From Aquabacterium humicola (lineage in GTDB: Bacteria > Pseudomonadota > Gammaproteobacteria > Burkholderiales > Burkholderiaceae_C): 64,000 nt of DNA. This document shows, in pieces, positions 9,474 through 18,542 of the stretch. A model generated the notes under the pieces. The model did not search any database. It was not told where the DNA came from and saw only the letters and a program-made list of their open reading frames with translations. Position numbers and translations under genes: made by a program. Within the stretch, counting starts at the first letter, position 1. Every line of letters starts with the position of its first letter. The stretch lies in NCBI RefSeq assembly GCF_030167915.1, contig NZ_JARGNB010000004.1:124001-188000 (forward strand), given 5' to 3'.

Positions 9474-10379
9474 CTATGGTTCGATCGCGATGCCCCACAC
9501 GGGGCGGCCGTCGCCGAGCGTGCCGAGCAGCGTCGCGCGGCCTGTCGCCAGGTCGAGCGTGTACAGCCGCGTGCGCTCGCCGATGCGCAGCGCGGCGAGC
9601 GCCGCGTTGTCGATGTCGGCGATGTCGAAGGCGGCGTCCTGGATCGCCTCGACGCCGAGCGGCCCGACGGTCGTCAGCCGGCCGGTGTTCGGCGACACCG
9701 CGGGCGTGGCGCCCTCGCGCGAGCCCTGCACCACCAGCACGCCGGCGGCGGCATCGAGCGCGTAGTTGGTCGTCAGCTTGTCGTCCCGTTTGTTGTAGGT
9801 GTAGGCCGCGGCCACCACCTGCGGCAGGCGGCCGACGTTGGCATCGCCCGGCGCGTAGTGCAGCACCGGATCGGGCTGCAGGCCGTCCCTCGCCGCATCG
9901 CCATCGACCGCCGCGCCGGTGTCCGGGTGCAGGCGCAGGTTCTGGCCCTTGTCGCCGACCACGCGGATGCGGTCGGCGACCGGGTTGAAGTCGAAGCCGA
10001 AGCGCTCGCCGTCGAGCGCGAAGGCGATCGGCGTCGCGCCGACCGGCGTCAGCTGCGCGCTGGTGGTGTCGACCGTGTAGAGCCGGCCGACCGACGACAA
10101 CGCATACAGCACGCCGCGGGCGACGCGGAAGTCGATGCCGATCAGGCGTTCACCGGGCGGCAGGCCCGCGAGCGGCCGTGTCGACAGCGCCTGCTGCGGC
10201 CGGCCGGCGTTGAAGCGCTGCAGCTGGCCGTCGGCGGTGATCACGTGCAGCGTCTCGCGGCGGTTGGTCGGCGGCGGCTCGGAGGGGGTGGCGCAGGCCG
10301 CGAGCACGAACGCGGCGAGCAAGGCGGCGAGCAAGGCGGTCAAGGACCGGAGCGGGCAGGAGGTGGCGTTCGACGGCAT
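9474..10379 (-). CDS. DUF4394-type lipoprotein
   Basis: Predicted lipoprotein of 301 residues. A lipobox (FVLAAC) ends a signal peptide near residue 29, followed by a Thr/Pro linker. The rest matches the DUF4394 repeat-like beta fold: LHVITADGQLQRFN, LIGIDFRVARGVLYALSS, GRLYTVDTTSAQLTPVG, FGFDFNPVADRIRVV. Function of this family is unknown. ATG 10379 is preferred over an upstream in-frame GTG (10403) because it places a compact signal peptide at the N-terminus. It precedes the cupredoxin-like and GGDEF-EAL genes on the same strand and may belong to the same unit. Confidence 0.82.
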   Translation of the reverse strand: MPSNATSCPLRSLTALLAALLAAFVLAACATPSEPPPTNRRETLHVITADGQLQRFNAGRPQQALSTRPLAGLPPGERLIGIDFRVARGVLYALSSVGRLYTVDTTSAQLTPVGATPIAFALDGERFGFDFNPVADRIRVVGDKGQNLRLHPDTGAAVDGDAARDGLQPDPVLHYAPGDANVGRLPQVVAAAYTYNKRDDKLTTNYALDAAAGVLVVQGSREGATPAVSPNTGRLTTVGPLGVEAIQDAAFDIADIDNAALAALRIGERTRLYTLDLATGRATLLGTLGDGRPVWGIAIEP

Positions 10380-10439
10380 GCGTTGGCTCTTTCGTTCCCA
10401 CACTGGCGCGACACACGAGCGGCAAGCGCCGCTTGCTGG

Positions 10440-10489
10440 CTTCTACGCGGCAACAGCCGCTGGATGACTTCTACGCGGCAACCGCCGCC
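10440..10489. repeat. 28-bp tandem direct repeat (two copies)
   Basis: CTTCTACGCGGCAACAGCCGC (10440-10460) recurs as CTTCTACGCGGCAACCGCCGC at 10468-10488, a 28-base period. It sits just downstream of mnmA. A small hairpin (AGCGGC/GCCGCT) lies nearby at about 10419-10434. No gene is assigned. Confidence 0.7.
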
Positions 10490-10495
10490 TTCGGA

Positions 10496-11605
10496 TCACA
10501 CCGGCTCGGCAGAAGCGATGACACCGCCGCCCAGGCAGACCTCGCCATCGTAGAGCACGGCCGACTGCCCTGGCGTGACGGCCCACTGGGGCTCGTCGAA
10601 GCGCAGCGTGAAGCGCTTCTCGCCGGATGCGAAGCGGCAGGCCGCGTCGGCCTGGCGATAGCGGGTCTTTGCACCGAAGCGGCCGTCGGCAGGTGGCATG
10701 CCCGCGACCCAGCTGACGTCGTCGGCCTCCAGCGCCGACGACTTGAGCCACGGATGCTCGTGACCCTGCACGACACGCAGCGTATTGGTGTCCAGCTCCT
10801 TGCGGGCGACGAACCACGGCGCATGGTCGCCCCCGCCGCGCGGCGCGCCGCGTTCCTTCACGCCGCCGATGCCCAGCCCCTGGCGCTGGCCGAGCGTGTA
10901 GAACGACAGCCCGACATGCCGGCCGAGCTCGCGGCCGCGGTCATCGCGGATCGGGCCGGGCTCGTGGCTCAGGTAGCGGTTCAGGAACTCGCGGAACGGC
11001 CGCTCGCCGATGAAGCAGATGCCGGTGGAGTCCTTCTTCTTCGCGTTCGGCAGCCTGATCTCCTCCGCGATGCGGCGCACCTCGGTCTTCTTCAGCTCGC
11101 CGACCGGAAACAGCGTCTTCGCCAGCTGCGCCTGGTTCAGCCGGTGCAGGAAGTAGCTCTGGTCCTTCGCCGGGTCCAGGCCCTTCAGCAGCTCGAAGCG
11201 GCCGCCGTCCACCTCACGCACGCGGGCATAGTGGCCGGTGGCGATCTTCTCGGCGCCCAGCCGCATCGCGTGGTCGAGGAAGGCCTTGAACTTGATCTCG
11301 GCATTGCACAGCACGTCCGGGTTCGGCGTGCGGCCCGCCTGGTACTCGCGCAGGAACTCGGCGAAGACACGGTCCTTGTAGTCGGCCGCGAAGTTGACGT
11401 GCTCGATCTCGATGCCGATCACGTCGGCGACCGCCGCGGCATCGACGAAGTCGACGTTCGACGAGCAGTACTCGCTGTCGTCGTCGTCTTCCCAGTTCTT
11501 CATGAAGATGCCGACGACCTCGTGGCCCTGCTGCTTCAGCAGCCAGGCGGTGACCGCGGAATCGACCCCGCCCGACAGCCCGACGACAACCCTTCTCTTG
11601 TGCAT
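10496..11605 (-). CDS. mnmA: tRNA-specific 2-thiouridylase MnmA
   Basis: Cytoplasmic tRNA-modifying enzyme of 369 residues that installs the 2-thio group on U34 of Lys, Glu and Gln tRNAs, receiving sulfur from the Tus/IscS relay. The ATP-pyrophosphatase PP-loop GLSGGVDS is at residues 9-16. The two catalytic cysteines are in [12 protein letters not shown] and [12 protein letters not shown], both intact. The start [14 protein letters not shown] fits the family. Only 25 bases separate it from the upstream nudJ, the same order as nudJ-mnmA in E. coli. Confidence 0.97.
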   Translation of the reverse strand: MHKRRVVVGLSGGVDSAVTAWLLKQQGHEVVGIFMKNWEDDDDSEYCSSNVDFVDAAAVADVIGIEIEHVNFAADYKDRVFAEFLREYQAGRTPNPDVLCNAEIKFKAFLDHAMRLGAEKIATGHYARVREVDGGRFELLKGLDPAKDQSYFLHRLNQAQLAKTLFPVGELKKTEVRRIAEEIRLPNAKKKDSTGICFIGERPFREFLNRYLSHEPGPIRDDRGRELGRHVGLSFYTLGQRQGLGIGGVKERGAPRGGGDHAPWFVARKELDTNTLRVVQGHEHPWLKSSALEADDVSWVAGMPPADGRFGAKTRYRQADAACRFASGEKRFTLRFDEPQWAVTPGQSAVLYDGEVCLGGGVIASAEPV

Positions 11606-11630
11606 CCGGCGATTGTCCCTGCCGGGACGA

Positions 11631-12122
11631 TCAGCCGAACCGCATGGGGTGATGCAGCGACGGATCGGCGTGCACCAGGTCGAGCGGGAAGCGCCGGCCG
11701 GCCAGGTGGTCGTCGATGCAGCGCAGGACCAGCGGGCTGCGGAGCTCGGCCTGGCGCGCGCGGATCTGATCGACGGTAAGCCACAGCGTGCGCACGATGC
11801 CGTGGTCGAGCGCACGACCGGGGATCGGCTCGCCGACGGTGCCGCTGAATCCGAAACGCAGGTAGGTGACGTCCTCGCCGGTGGCCGGACGATGGAAGCG
11901 CGCGAGGTACACGCCGAGCAGCGCCTCGGGCACGAAGCTGCGGGCGGTCTCCTCCAGCGCCTCGCGCACCACGCCTTCCAGGGGCGTCTCGCCGGGGTCG
12001 AGGTGGCCGGCCGGGTTGTTCAGCCGCAGCCCCTCGGCGGTGTGCTCCTCGACGAGCAGGAAGCGATCACCCTCGGCGATCACCGCGGCGACCGTGACAC
12101 TGGGTTTCCAACGCGCTGACAT
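11631..12122 (-). CDS. nudJ: Nudix hydrolase NudJ-like
   Basis: Small pyrophosphohydrolase of 163 residues. The Nudix box (G-x5-E-x7-REAxEE) is complete at residues 39-61: [20 protein letters not shown]. The size, the [23 protein letters not shown]-terminus and its position directly before mnmA match NudJ (YmfB), which hydrolyses nucleoside di/triphosphates and HMP pyrophosphate. It is divergent from pntA across a region holding a dispersed GC-rich element. Confidence 0.87.
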   Translation of the reverse strand: MSARWKPSVTVAAVIAEGDRFLLVEEHTAEGLRLNNPAGHLDPGETPLEGVVREALEETARSFVPEALLGVYLARFHRPATGEDVTYLRFGFSGTVGEPIPGRALDHGIVRTLWLTVDQIRARQAELRSPLVLRCIDDHLAGRRFPLDLVHADPSLHHPMRFG

Positions 12123-12126
12123 CAGC

Positions 12127-12193
12127 GCCCGCCCGGCCGCCCGAAGGGCGCTGAGCCCCCCTCGGGGGGAGCGAACGACGTGAGCAGGGGGCA
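12127..12193 (-). repeat. Dispersed GC-rich palindromic element, copy 2
   Basis: The blocks are in the same order as at 1939-2006: CGCCCGGCCGC, a CGAAGGGCGCT arm, the core CCCCCCTCGGGGGG at 12156-12169, a GCGAACGACG segment and a terminal CAGGGGGC. It lies in the nudJ/pntA divergent region. Confidence 0.75.
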
Positions 12194-12341
12194 GACCATC
12201 ACCCGATCGTAGAACGTCCCCGAGGCGGCAGGGGCCGCGCATCGGGCTTGGGTAAGCTGCCGCGGCTTCGGCCCGCGCGGCCGTGTCGCGCGCACGACAC
12301 CGGCCTGGCCGCCGCGTGATGTTCCAATGGCCGTCCCTGCG

Positions 12342-12358
12342 ACGAGGAGGTCTGCACC
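12342..12358 (+). promoter_or_regulatory. Strong ribosome-binding site for pntA
   Basis: CGAGGAGG lies about 9 bases upstream of the ATG at 12359 and fixes the start of pntA. Confidence 0.7.
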
Positions 12359-13984
12359 ATGTCGACAAGCGTTCCAATCGAGTCCAAGACGGCCACGCAG
12401 CCGCTGCTGATCGGTGTCCCCAAGGAAACGGCGGCCGGCGAGAAACGCGTCGCGACCGTGCCGGAAGTGGTCGAGAAGCTGATCAAGCTCGGCTTCTCGG
12501 TCGCGGTGCAAAGCGGTGCCGGCGACGCCGCGAACTGCGACGACGACAGCTACCGCGCCGCCGGCGCGCGCATCGTCGACAGCGCCGCCGACCTCTGGGC
12601 GGGCGCGGACATCGTCTTCAAGGTGCGCCCGCCGAGCGCGGAAGAAGTCGGCCTGATGCGCGAAGGCGGCACCTTGATCGGCTTCGTCTGGCCGGCCCAG
12701 AACCCCGAGCTGATGCAGCAGCTGGCGGCGAAGAAGGCCACCGTGCTGGCGATCGATTCGCTGCCGCGCACGCTGTCGCGCGCGCAGAAGATGGACGCGC
12801 TGACCTCGCAGGCGGGTGTCGCCGGCTATCGCGCGGTCATCGAGGCCGCCAATGCCTTTGGCCGCTTCTTCAACGGGCAGATCACGGCCGCGGGCAAGGT
12901 GCCGCCGGCCAAGGTGTTCATCGCCGGCGCCGGGGTGGCGGGGCTGGCCGCCATCGGCACCGCCGTCGGCCTGGGCGCCATCGTGCGCGCCAACGACACC
13001 CGCGCCGAGGTGGCCGACCAGGTGGTGTCGCTGGGCGGCGAGTTCGTCAAGGTCGACTACGAGGAAGAAGGCTCGGGCGGCGGCGGCTACGCCAAGGTGA
13101 TGAGCGAGGGCTTCCAGGCCGCGCAGCGCGCGATGTACGCCCAGCAGGCGCGCGAGGTGGACATCATCATCACGACCGCGTTGATCCCCGGCAAGCCGGC
13201 GCCCCGGCTGATCACCGCCGAGATGGTGAAGAGCATGAAGCCCGGCAGCGTGATCGTCGACATGGCGGCCGAGCAGGGCGGCAACTGCGAGCTCACCGAG
13301 CCGGGCCAGGCCGTGGTCCGCCACGGCGTCACCATCGTCGGCTACACCGACCTCGTGAGCCGGCTGGCCAAGCAGTCCTCCACGCTGTATGCGACCAACC
13401 TCTTCCGCCTCACCGAGGAGCTGTGCAAGAGCAAGGACGGCACCATCGACGTCGCGATGGACGACGACGCCATCCGCGGCCTGACGGTCATCAAGGAGGG
13501 CAGCATCACCTGGCCGCCACCCCCGCCCAAGCCGGCGGCCACGCCCGTGGCCAAGCCGGCCGCCGCCGCGGCAGCGCCGGCGAAGAAGGCGCACGGCCAC
13601 GGTGCGCCCAGCGAGCCGATGGCCGGCCGCACGCTGGCCATCATGTTCGCCGTCGCCGCCGTGTGTTTCTGGTTCGTCGGCGCCTACGCGCCGGCCGCGT
13701 TCCTGGGGCACTTCACCGTCTTCGTGCTGGCTTGCTTCGTCGGCTACATGGTGGTGTGGAACGTGACGCCCGCGCTGCACACGCCGCTGATGAGCGTGAC
13801 CAATGCCATCTCCAGCATCATCGCCATCGGCGCGCTGGTGCAGATCGCGCCGCCGCTGGCCGGCGGAGCGGCGCCCGGCAGCTGGATACGCTGGATGGCC
13901 GTCGTCGCCATCGCGCTGACGGCGGTGAACATGTTCGGCGGCTTCGCCGTGACGCAGCGCATGCTGTCGATGTTCCGCAAGTAG
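12359..13984 (+). CDS. pntA: NAD(P) transhydrogenase subunit alpha (fused domain form)
   Basis: Alpha subunit of the proton-translocating transhydrogenase, which uses the proton gradient to make NADPH from NADH. The 541 residues hold the NAD(H)-binding dI domain ([19 protein letters not shown]; nucleotide-binding [16 protein letters not shown] near 185; RQD-loop region), a Pro/Ala/Lys linker (about 378-415) and C-terminal transmembrane helices of dII. Many alphaproteobacteria split this into pntAA and pntAB; here it is one chain, as in E. coli. pntB follows after 10 bases. Confidence 0.95.
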   Translation: MSTSVPIESKTATQPLLIGVPKETAAGEKRVATVPEVVEKLIKLGFSVAVQSGAGDAANCDDDSYRAAGARIVDSAADLWAGADIVFKVRPPSAEEVGLMREGGTLIGFVWPAQNPELMQQLAAKKATVLAIDSLPRTLSRAQKMDALTSQAGVAGYRAVIEAANAFGRFFNGQITAAGKVPPAKVFIAGAGVAGLAAIGTAVGLGAIVRANDTRAEVADQVVSLGGEFVKVDYEEEGSGGGGYAKVMSEGFQAAQRAMYAQQAREVDIIITTALIPGKPAPRLITAEMVKSMKPGSVIVDMAAEQGGNCELTEPGQAVVRHGVTIVGYTDLVSRLAKQSSTLYATNLFRLTEELCKSKDGTIDVAMDDDAIRGLTVIKEGSITWPPPPPKPAATPVAKPAAAAAAPAKKAHGHGAPSEPMAGRTLAIMFAVAAVCFWFVGAYAPAAFLGHFTVFVLACFVGYMVVWNVTPALHTPLMSVTNAISSIIAIGALVQIAPPLAGGAAPGSWIRWMAVVAIALTAVNMFGGFAVTQRMLSMFRK

Positions 13985-13994
13985 GAGAACGCAG

Positions 13995-15407
13995 ATGTCC
14001 CCGAGCCTGGCCACTGCGGCCTACATCGCCGCCATCATCCTCTTCATCCTCAGCCTGGGCGGGCTGTCGAACCCCGAGACCTCTCGCCGCGGCAACCTGT
14101 ACGGCGTCATCGGCATGGCCATCGCCGTGCTCGCCACCGTGTTCGGCCCGCGCGTCACGGCGGCCGGCATCCCGTGGATCGTCGGCGCGATGGTCGCTGG
14201 CGGCGCGATCGGCCTCTACGCGGCGAGGGTCGTCAAGATGACCCAGATGCCGGAGCTGGTGGCGCTGATGCACAGCCTCGTCGGCCTCGCCGCGTGCCTG
14301 GTGGGATTTGCTTCCTACATCGACACCTCGCACCCGCTCACCGGCGCCGAGAAGACCATCCACGAGCTCGAGATCTACATCGGCGTGCTGATCGGCGCGG
14401 TCACGTTCTCGGGCTCGCTGATCGCCTTCGGCAAGCTCAACGGCCGCATCGGCGGCAAGCCGCTGCTGCTGCCGGCGCGCCACTGGCTCAACCTGGCCGG
14501 GCTGCTGGTGGTGATCTGGTTCGGCGGCCGCTTCATCGCCGCGCCGGACATCCAGGCGGGCATGACGCCGCTGATCGTGATGACCGTCATCGCGCTGCTG
14601 TTCGGCGTGCACATGGTGATGGCCATCGGCGGCGCCGACATGCCGGTGGTGGTGTCGATGCTCAACAGCTACTCCGGCTGGGCGGCGGCGGCGACCGGCT
14701 TCATGCTGTCCAACGACCTGCTGATCGTGGTCGGCGCGCTGGTGGGGTCCTCGGGCGCGATCCTGTCGTACATCATGTGTCGGGCGATGAACCGCAACTT
14801 CATCAGCGTCATCGCCGGCGGCTTCGGCACCGCCGGCGGCACGCCGGCGCCAGCAGGCGGCCCGGCGCAGCCGGCCGGCGAAGTGGTGCCGGTGAGCGCG
14901 GCCGAAACCGCCGAGCTGCTCAAGGAGGCCAAGAGCGTGATCATCGTGCCGGGCTACGGCATGGCGGTGGCGCAGGCCCAGCACACGGTCTACGAGATCA
15001 CCAAGCACCTGCGCGAGAAGGGCGTCAACATCCGCTTCGGCATCCACCCGGTGGCCGGCCGCATGCCCGGCCACATGAACGTGCTGCTGGCCGAGGCCAA
15101 GGTGCCCTACGACATCGTGATGGAGATGGACGAGCTCAACGACGACTTCCCCGACACGCACGTCGCGATGGTCATCGGCGCCAACGACATCGTGAACCCG
15201 GCCGCTCAGGACGACCCGACCAGCCCGATCGCCGGCATGCCGGTGCTCGAGGTGTGGAAGGCCAAGACCTCCATCGTCATGAAGCGCAGCATGGCGTCCG
15301 GTTATGCCGGCGTCGACAACCCGTTGTTCTACAAGGAGAACAACCGCATGCTCTTCGGCGACGCGAAGAAGATGCTCGACGAGGTGCTGGTGGCGCTGAA
15401 GGCCTGA
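13995..15407 (+). CDS. pntB: NAD(P) transhydrogenase subunit beta
   Basis: Beta subunit, 470 residues: about nine transmembrane helices (dII) followed by the NADP(H)-binding dIII domain, recognisable by [16 protein letters not shown] (about 315-330), [21 protein letters not shown] and [12 protein letters not shown], then [17 protein letters not shown] Shine-Dalgarno (TAGGAGAA) precedes the ATG. It completes the enzyme with PntA. Confidence 0.96.
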   Translation: MSPSLATAAYIAAIILFILSLGGLSNPETSRRGNLYGVIGMAIAVLATVFGPRVTAAGIPWIVGAMVAGGAIGLYAARVVKMTQMPELVALMHSLVGLAACLVGFASYIDTSHPLTGAEKTIHELEIYIGVLIGAVTFSGSLIAFGKLNGRIGGKPLLLPARHWLNLAGLLVVIWFGGRFIAAPDIQAGMTPLIVMTVIALLFGVHMVMAIGGADMPVVVSMLNSYSGWAAAATGFMLSNDLLIVVGALVGSSGAILSYIMCRAMNRNFISVIAGGFGTAGGTPAPAGGPAQPAGEVVPVSAAETAELLKEAKSVIIVPGYGMAVAQAQHTVYEITKHLREKGVNIRFGIHPVAGRMPGHMNVLLAEAKVPYDIVMEMDELNDDFPDTHVAMVIGANDIVNPAAQDDPTSPIAGMPVLEVWKAKTSIVMKRSMASGYAGVDNPLFYKENNRMLFGDAKKMLDEVLVALKA

Positions 15408-15427
15408 CGCGCGGTCGCGACGCGACG

Positions 15428-15931
15428 TCAGTCGTGCCGCCGCAGCCCCAGGTGCGCCATCACCGCGAGCCCGGCCAGCAGCTTCAACGAGCCGCCGCGT
15501 TCCGGCATGCCGCTGATGGACCAGGCGGTCAGGCGGCGCCCGTCCGCCGGGGCCGTGCGCCGGTCGGTTGCGCCCGCGCTCAGGTAGGCGTCGTAGCTCG
15601 CGGCCTGGTCGATCGTCAGCTGGTCGTCGACGAAGTAGGTCGCGCCGTCGACATGCAGCGTGCCCGACAGCGACAGCAGGCCGCTGGCCGCGTTGTAGCC
15701 GACGGTGTAGGTGCCGTCGATGCGCGTGGCCGAGCGCAGGTCGGCGGCGCTGCCCTCGGCCGGCGCGTCCTGCGGCCGCTCGAAGGCGAAGCAGAACTGC
15801 GTGCTGAAGGACTGCTCCGGCGCCCAGCAGCTCACGCCGTCGTCGGCCGATGCGTCGGCAGTCCAGGACGGCATCCAGGCGCCGGCGGCAGGGCTGGCAG
15901 CGATGGTGGCTTGCAGGGTGGTCGGGTTCAT
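15428..15931 (-). CDS. Small protein with PEP-CTERM-like tail (paralogue 1)
   Basis: Unrecognised protein of 167 residues, paralogous to 18543-19049. Shared blocks: PEQSFSTQFCFAFERP (about 38-53), a GTYTVGYNAASGLLSLSG beta module, and VDGATYFVDDQLTIDQA. The C-terminus has PERGGSL, a hydrophobic stretch (LKLLAGLAVMAHLGL) and a final Arg-Arg, the layout of a PEP-CTERM sorting tail, but Pro-Glu-Pro is reduced to Pro-Glu and no N-terminal signal peptide is present. It may be tail-anchored. A Shine-Dalgarno (AAAGGAC) precedes the ATG. Divergent from the winged-helix/TPR regulator at 16065, its probable regulator by position. Function unknown. Confidence 0.75.
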   Translation of the reverse strand: MNPTTLQATIAASPAAGAWMPSWTADASADDGVSCWAPEQSFSTQFCFAFERPQDAPAEGSAADLRSATRIDGTYTVGYNAASGLLSLSGTLHVDGATYFVDDQLTIDQAASYDAYLSAGATDRRTAPADGRRLTAWSISGMPERGGSLKLLAGLAVMAHLGLRRHD

Positions 15932-16019
15932 GTGGGTGTCCTTTCGGGGCTCGTTGCAGCGGAACATCCGGGCACGCAACCATCTTCGGCGACGCGACCG
16001 CGTGCACCAAGCGACTGGG

Positions 16020-16050
16020 GGTGACGCCGAGGTGACATGCATCGCACACT
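16020..16050 (+). promoter_or_regulatory. GGTGAC direct repeats before a -10-like box
   Basis: GGTGAC at 16020-16025 and 16031-16036 (11-bp period) is followed after 8 bases by CACACT (16045-16050), 14 bases before the ATG at 16065. This is the geometry described for SARP-type activator sites, and the period equals that of the CGTTAG repeats at 18481 and 19102. Function inferred. Confidence 0.35.
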
Positions 16051-16064
16051 CGGACCTGCCCGCC

Positions 16065-17408
16065 ATGTCACGCTCGCCAGCCGACCCCGCAGCGCCCGCC
16101 GACGACCCGCCGACCGCGCTGGTGCGCGCGGAGCTGGCCGAGGTGCTGGCCTCGCCCGCATTCGCCGCGGCCAGCGCGCACCAGCGCCTGCTGCGCCACC
16201 TGGTGGAGCACAGCCTCGCCGGCGACCTGGCGCGACTGAAGGAGACCATGCTGGGCATCGAGGTGTTCCAGCGCCCGGCCGCCAGCTTCGACCCGGCACA
16301 GGACAGCATCGTGCGTGTCGAGGCCCGCCGCCTGCGGCAGCGGCTGCAGCGCCACTACGACAACGAGGGCCGCACCGCCGAGCTGCGCATCGAGCTGCCG
16401 CGAGGCAGCTACCAGCCGCAGTTCGTGCGCCAGCGACTGCCGCAGGACAGCGCCCAGGCGTTGGCGGCCGAGCTGGTCGAGCGCGGCCAGTACTTCCTGC
16501 GCCAGGGCCACGAGACCGGTCACCGCAAGGCGCTCGAGCGCTTCGAGGCGGCGGTCGCCGCCGATCCGACGCAGGCCGCCCCGCATGCGGGCGTCGCCAG
16601 GGCCTGGATGCAGCTGGTGGCCACCAACATCGAGCCGCCGCGGCCCGGCGTCGACCATGCGCTGGCGGCCGTGCACGAGGCGCTGCGCCGCGATCCCGGG
16701 CATGCCGATGCGCTGGTGCTGTGCGCCCAGCTCGAGCACCGGTTCCGCTTCGACTGGCCGGCCGCCGAGGCGCTGTTCGCGCGTGCGCTCGCGCGCGCGC
16801 CGCAGTCGCCGTACGTGCGCCACGCGCATGCGTTCGGCCTGATGCTGCGGCGCCAGTTCGAGGCGGCCGAGTCCGAGCTCGTGCATGCCCGGCGGCTCGA
16901 CCCGCTGCACCTGGGCCTGCGCGCGCACGAGGCCCTGCTGCACCTGTACCGGCGCGACTGGGACAGCGCGGCCGCGGCGCTGCATGCGCTGCTCGACATG
17001 AGCGCGGACAACCTGCTCGCGCTGGCCCTGCTGGCCAACGTCGACCTGCTGCAGGGCAATGCCGCGTCGGCCTTGCAGCGCTACCAGCGCGTGCAGCAGC
17101 TGCATCCGCGCATGAGCATCGGCCCGGCCGGCATCGCGCAGGCGCTGGCCCTGCTCGGGCGGCACGACGAAGCCCGCGCCGCGGTGAACGAGCTGCAGTC
17201 GCGCTGGGCGGGCCACTACGTCTCGCCGTACCAGCTGGCGATGGTGGCGATGCGGCTGGACGAGCCGGACGCCGCGCTGACGCTGCTGGCGCGCGCGGTC
17301 GACGAGCGCGACCCGAACGCGGTGTGCCTGCCCGTGGACCCGTGCTTCGACGGCGTGGCCGGCGACGCACGTTTCCTGGCGCTGCAGGCGCGGGTGCTGG
17401 GGGCCTGA
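16065..17408 (+). CDS. Winged-helix-like regulator with C-terminal TPR repeats
   Basis: Predicted cytoplasmic regulator of 447 residues. Residues about 15-110 match an N-terminal domain common in regulator proteins with TolB or TPR tails: LASPAFAAASAHQRLLRHL, LKETMLGIEVFQR, DSIVRVEARRLRQRLQRHY, and LRIELPRGSYQPQF. The rest is a series of TPR-like helix pairs, e.g. ALERFEAAVAADPTQAAPHA and EAAESELVHARRLDPLHLGL. Ligand and targets unknown. It is divergent from the small PEP-CTERM-like gene at 15428, suggesting it controls that gene. ATG 16065 is the first start that keeps the conserved domain near the N-terminus. Confidence 0.8.
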   Translation: MSRSPADPAAPADDPPTALVRAELAEVLASPAFAAASAHQRLLRHLVEHSLAGDLARLKETMLGIEVFQRPAASFDPAQDSIVRVEARRLRQRLQRHYDNEGRTAELRIELPRGSYQPQFVRQRLPQDSAQALAAELVERGQYFLRQGHETGHRKALERFEAAVAADPTQAAPHAGVARAWMQLVATNIEPPRPGVDHALAAVHEALRRDPGHADALVLCAQLEHRFRFDWPAAEALFARALARAPQSPYVRHAHAFGLMLRRQFEAAESELVHARRLDPLHLGLRAHEALLHLYRRDWDSAAAALHALLDMSADNLLALALLANVDLLQGNAASALQRYQRVQQLHPRMSIGPAGIAQALALLGRHDEARAAVNELQSRWAGHYVSPYQLAMVAMRLDEPDAALTLLARAVDERDPNAVCLPVDPCFDGVAGDARFLALQARVLGA

Positions 17409-17432
17409 CGAAGATCGATGGCGCGGTCGCCG

Positions 17433-18431
17433 TCAGGACCGCCGGGCACCCGACCCGCGGCCGGCCGACGCCAGCCCGATCAGCGCCGTCGCCAGCAGCA
17501 GCAGTGAGCCCGGCTCCGGCACCGTGCCGGGGCCGCCGATGTCGCTGAGGAATACGCCCGAACCCGAGGTCCAGCTCAGGCCGTCGGGCAGGTCGCCGAA
17601 GCGGAAGCTCGAGGTGTGGCCGAAATCGCAGATGGCGCCGGTGCGACAGTCGACGTTCAGGCTCGCATCGATGTCGATCGAGGCCAGCCCCGGCGGCACC
17701 AGCAGCGTCGCCGACAGCAGCCCGCTCGCCAGACCGGTGAACTGCGTGTGCCAGGCACCTGCGTCGTTGTTGCCCGCCGGCTGGAAGGTGAAGTAGCTGC
17801 CGCCCGGGCCGCCGAAGGTGCCGTAGTTGAACTGCGCGCCGCCGAGCACGCCCGGGTTCAGGTGCTGCAGCGAGATCGACGAGAAGTTCTGGCTGTTCTG
17901 ACCCAGCACGATCGAGCTGGTGATGTTCTGGCTGCCGAACGCCGGCCCGTTCTGGTCGGTGACGTTGCCCAGCGTCTCCCAGAAGAACTCCAGCTCCAGC
18001 ACGCTGCCGGTCGTGTTGTTGAAGGTGATCGTGTCGATCCAGCGCGCGAAGCCGAAGCCGAGGCTGGGCCCGGCAGCGCCCGCCTCGGCGTAGACGTGCA
18101 GGCTGCCGGTGGCGAGGTCGGCCGCCGCGTAGGACGTCGTCAGCACCGCGCCGGAGATCTGCGTCGTGTCCGCGAAGGCCGCCGTCATCGTGGCGCCCGC
18201 GCTGCTGCTGCCGTTCGGCCCGGTGACATTGCCGCCGGGCACCAGCGCCCCATTGCGCGCATGGGCGGTCGAGCCATCGGGCTGCGGCCCGGATTGCGCG
18301 ATCGACACCGAACGGGCTTCGACCAGCAACGTCGCCTGCGCGGCACCGACCGCCATGGCGGCCAGCAGGGCCAGCGTGCCGCGGGTGGTGGCCCGCAGCA
18401 GCGGGTGCGGGTTCGGGAAGGGGCGGTCCAT
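17433..18431 (-). CDS. Exported PEP-CTERM protein
   Basis: Secreted surface-type protein of 332 residues. A signal peptide (TLALLAAMAVGAAQATL) follows a basic N-terminus. The body is a Gly/Ser/Asn-rich beta-type domain. The C-terminus is a textbook PEP-CTERM signal: VPEPGS, a hydrophobic helix (LLLLATALIGLASA) and a short Arg-rich tail, recognised by an exosortase (EpsH/XrtA type). No exosortase gene is in the window. ATG 18431 is preceded by CAGGAG. Upstream lies a CGTTAG-type direct repeat shared with 18543-19049. Function within the envelope or exopolysaccharide matrix is unknown. Confidence 0.82.
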   Translation of the reverse strand: MDRPFPNPHPLLRATTRGTLALLAAMAVGAAQATLLVEARSVSIAQSGPQPDGSTAHARNGALVPGGNVTGPNGSSSAGATMTAAFADTTQISGAVLTTSYAAADLATGSLHVYAEAGAAGPSLGFGFARWIDTITFNNTTGSVLELEFFWETLGNVTDQNGPAFGSQNITSSIVLGQNSQNFSSISLQHLNPGVLGGAQFNYGTFGGPGGSYFTFQPAGNNDAGAWHTQFTGLASGLLSATLLVPPGLASIDIDASLNVDCRTGAICDFGHTSSFRFGDLPDGLSWTSGSGVFLSDIGGPGTVPEPGSLLLLATALIGLASAGRGSGARRS

Positions 18432-18464
18432 CGTCGGCTCCTGAGGGGTGGAAGGGGTGGGCTG

Positions 18465-18499
18465 CACTGTGGTCGCCGCGCGTTAGGCAATCGCTAGCG
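18465..18499 (-). promoter_or_regulatory. Shared direct-repeat promoter element, copy A
   Basis: CGTTAG (18481-18486) and CGCTAG (18492-18497) form an 11-bp-period direct repeat. CACTGT (18465-18470; ACAGTG on the coding strand, a possible -10) lies 10 bases away on the gene side. The same blocks with identical spacing occur at 19086-19120. The element ends about 50 bases from the PEP-CTERM gene start. Confidence 0.6.
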
Positions 18500-18542
18500 G
18501 CACGGCCCGTCGCGAGCGCCCGGAAGCCCCGCGAACGGGGGA

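Noticed and set aside
10440-10489. CRISPR-like repeat
   Set aside because: Only two copies with a 7-base interval and no cas genes; it is a simple tandem duplication.
13818-16049. Long minus-strand open frame opposite pntB
   Set aside because: Low-complexity His/Asp/Arg-rich translation, antisense to a well-conserved transhydrogenase subunit.
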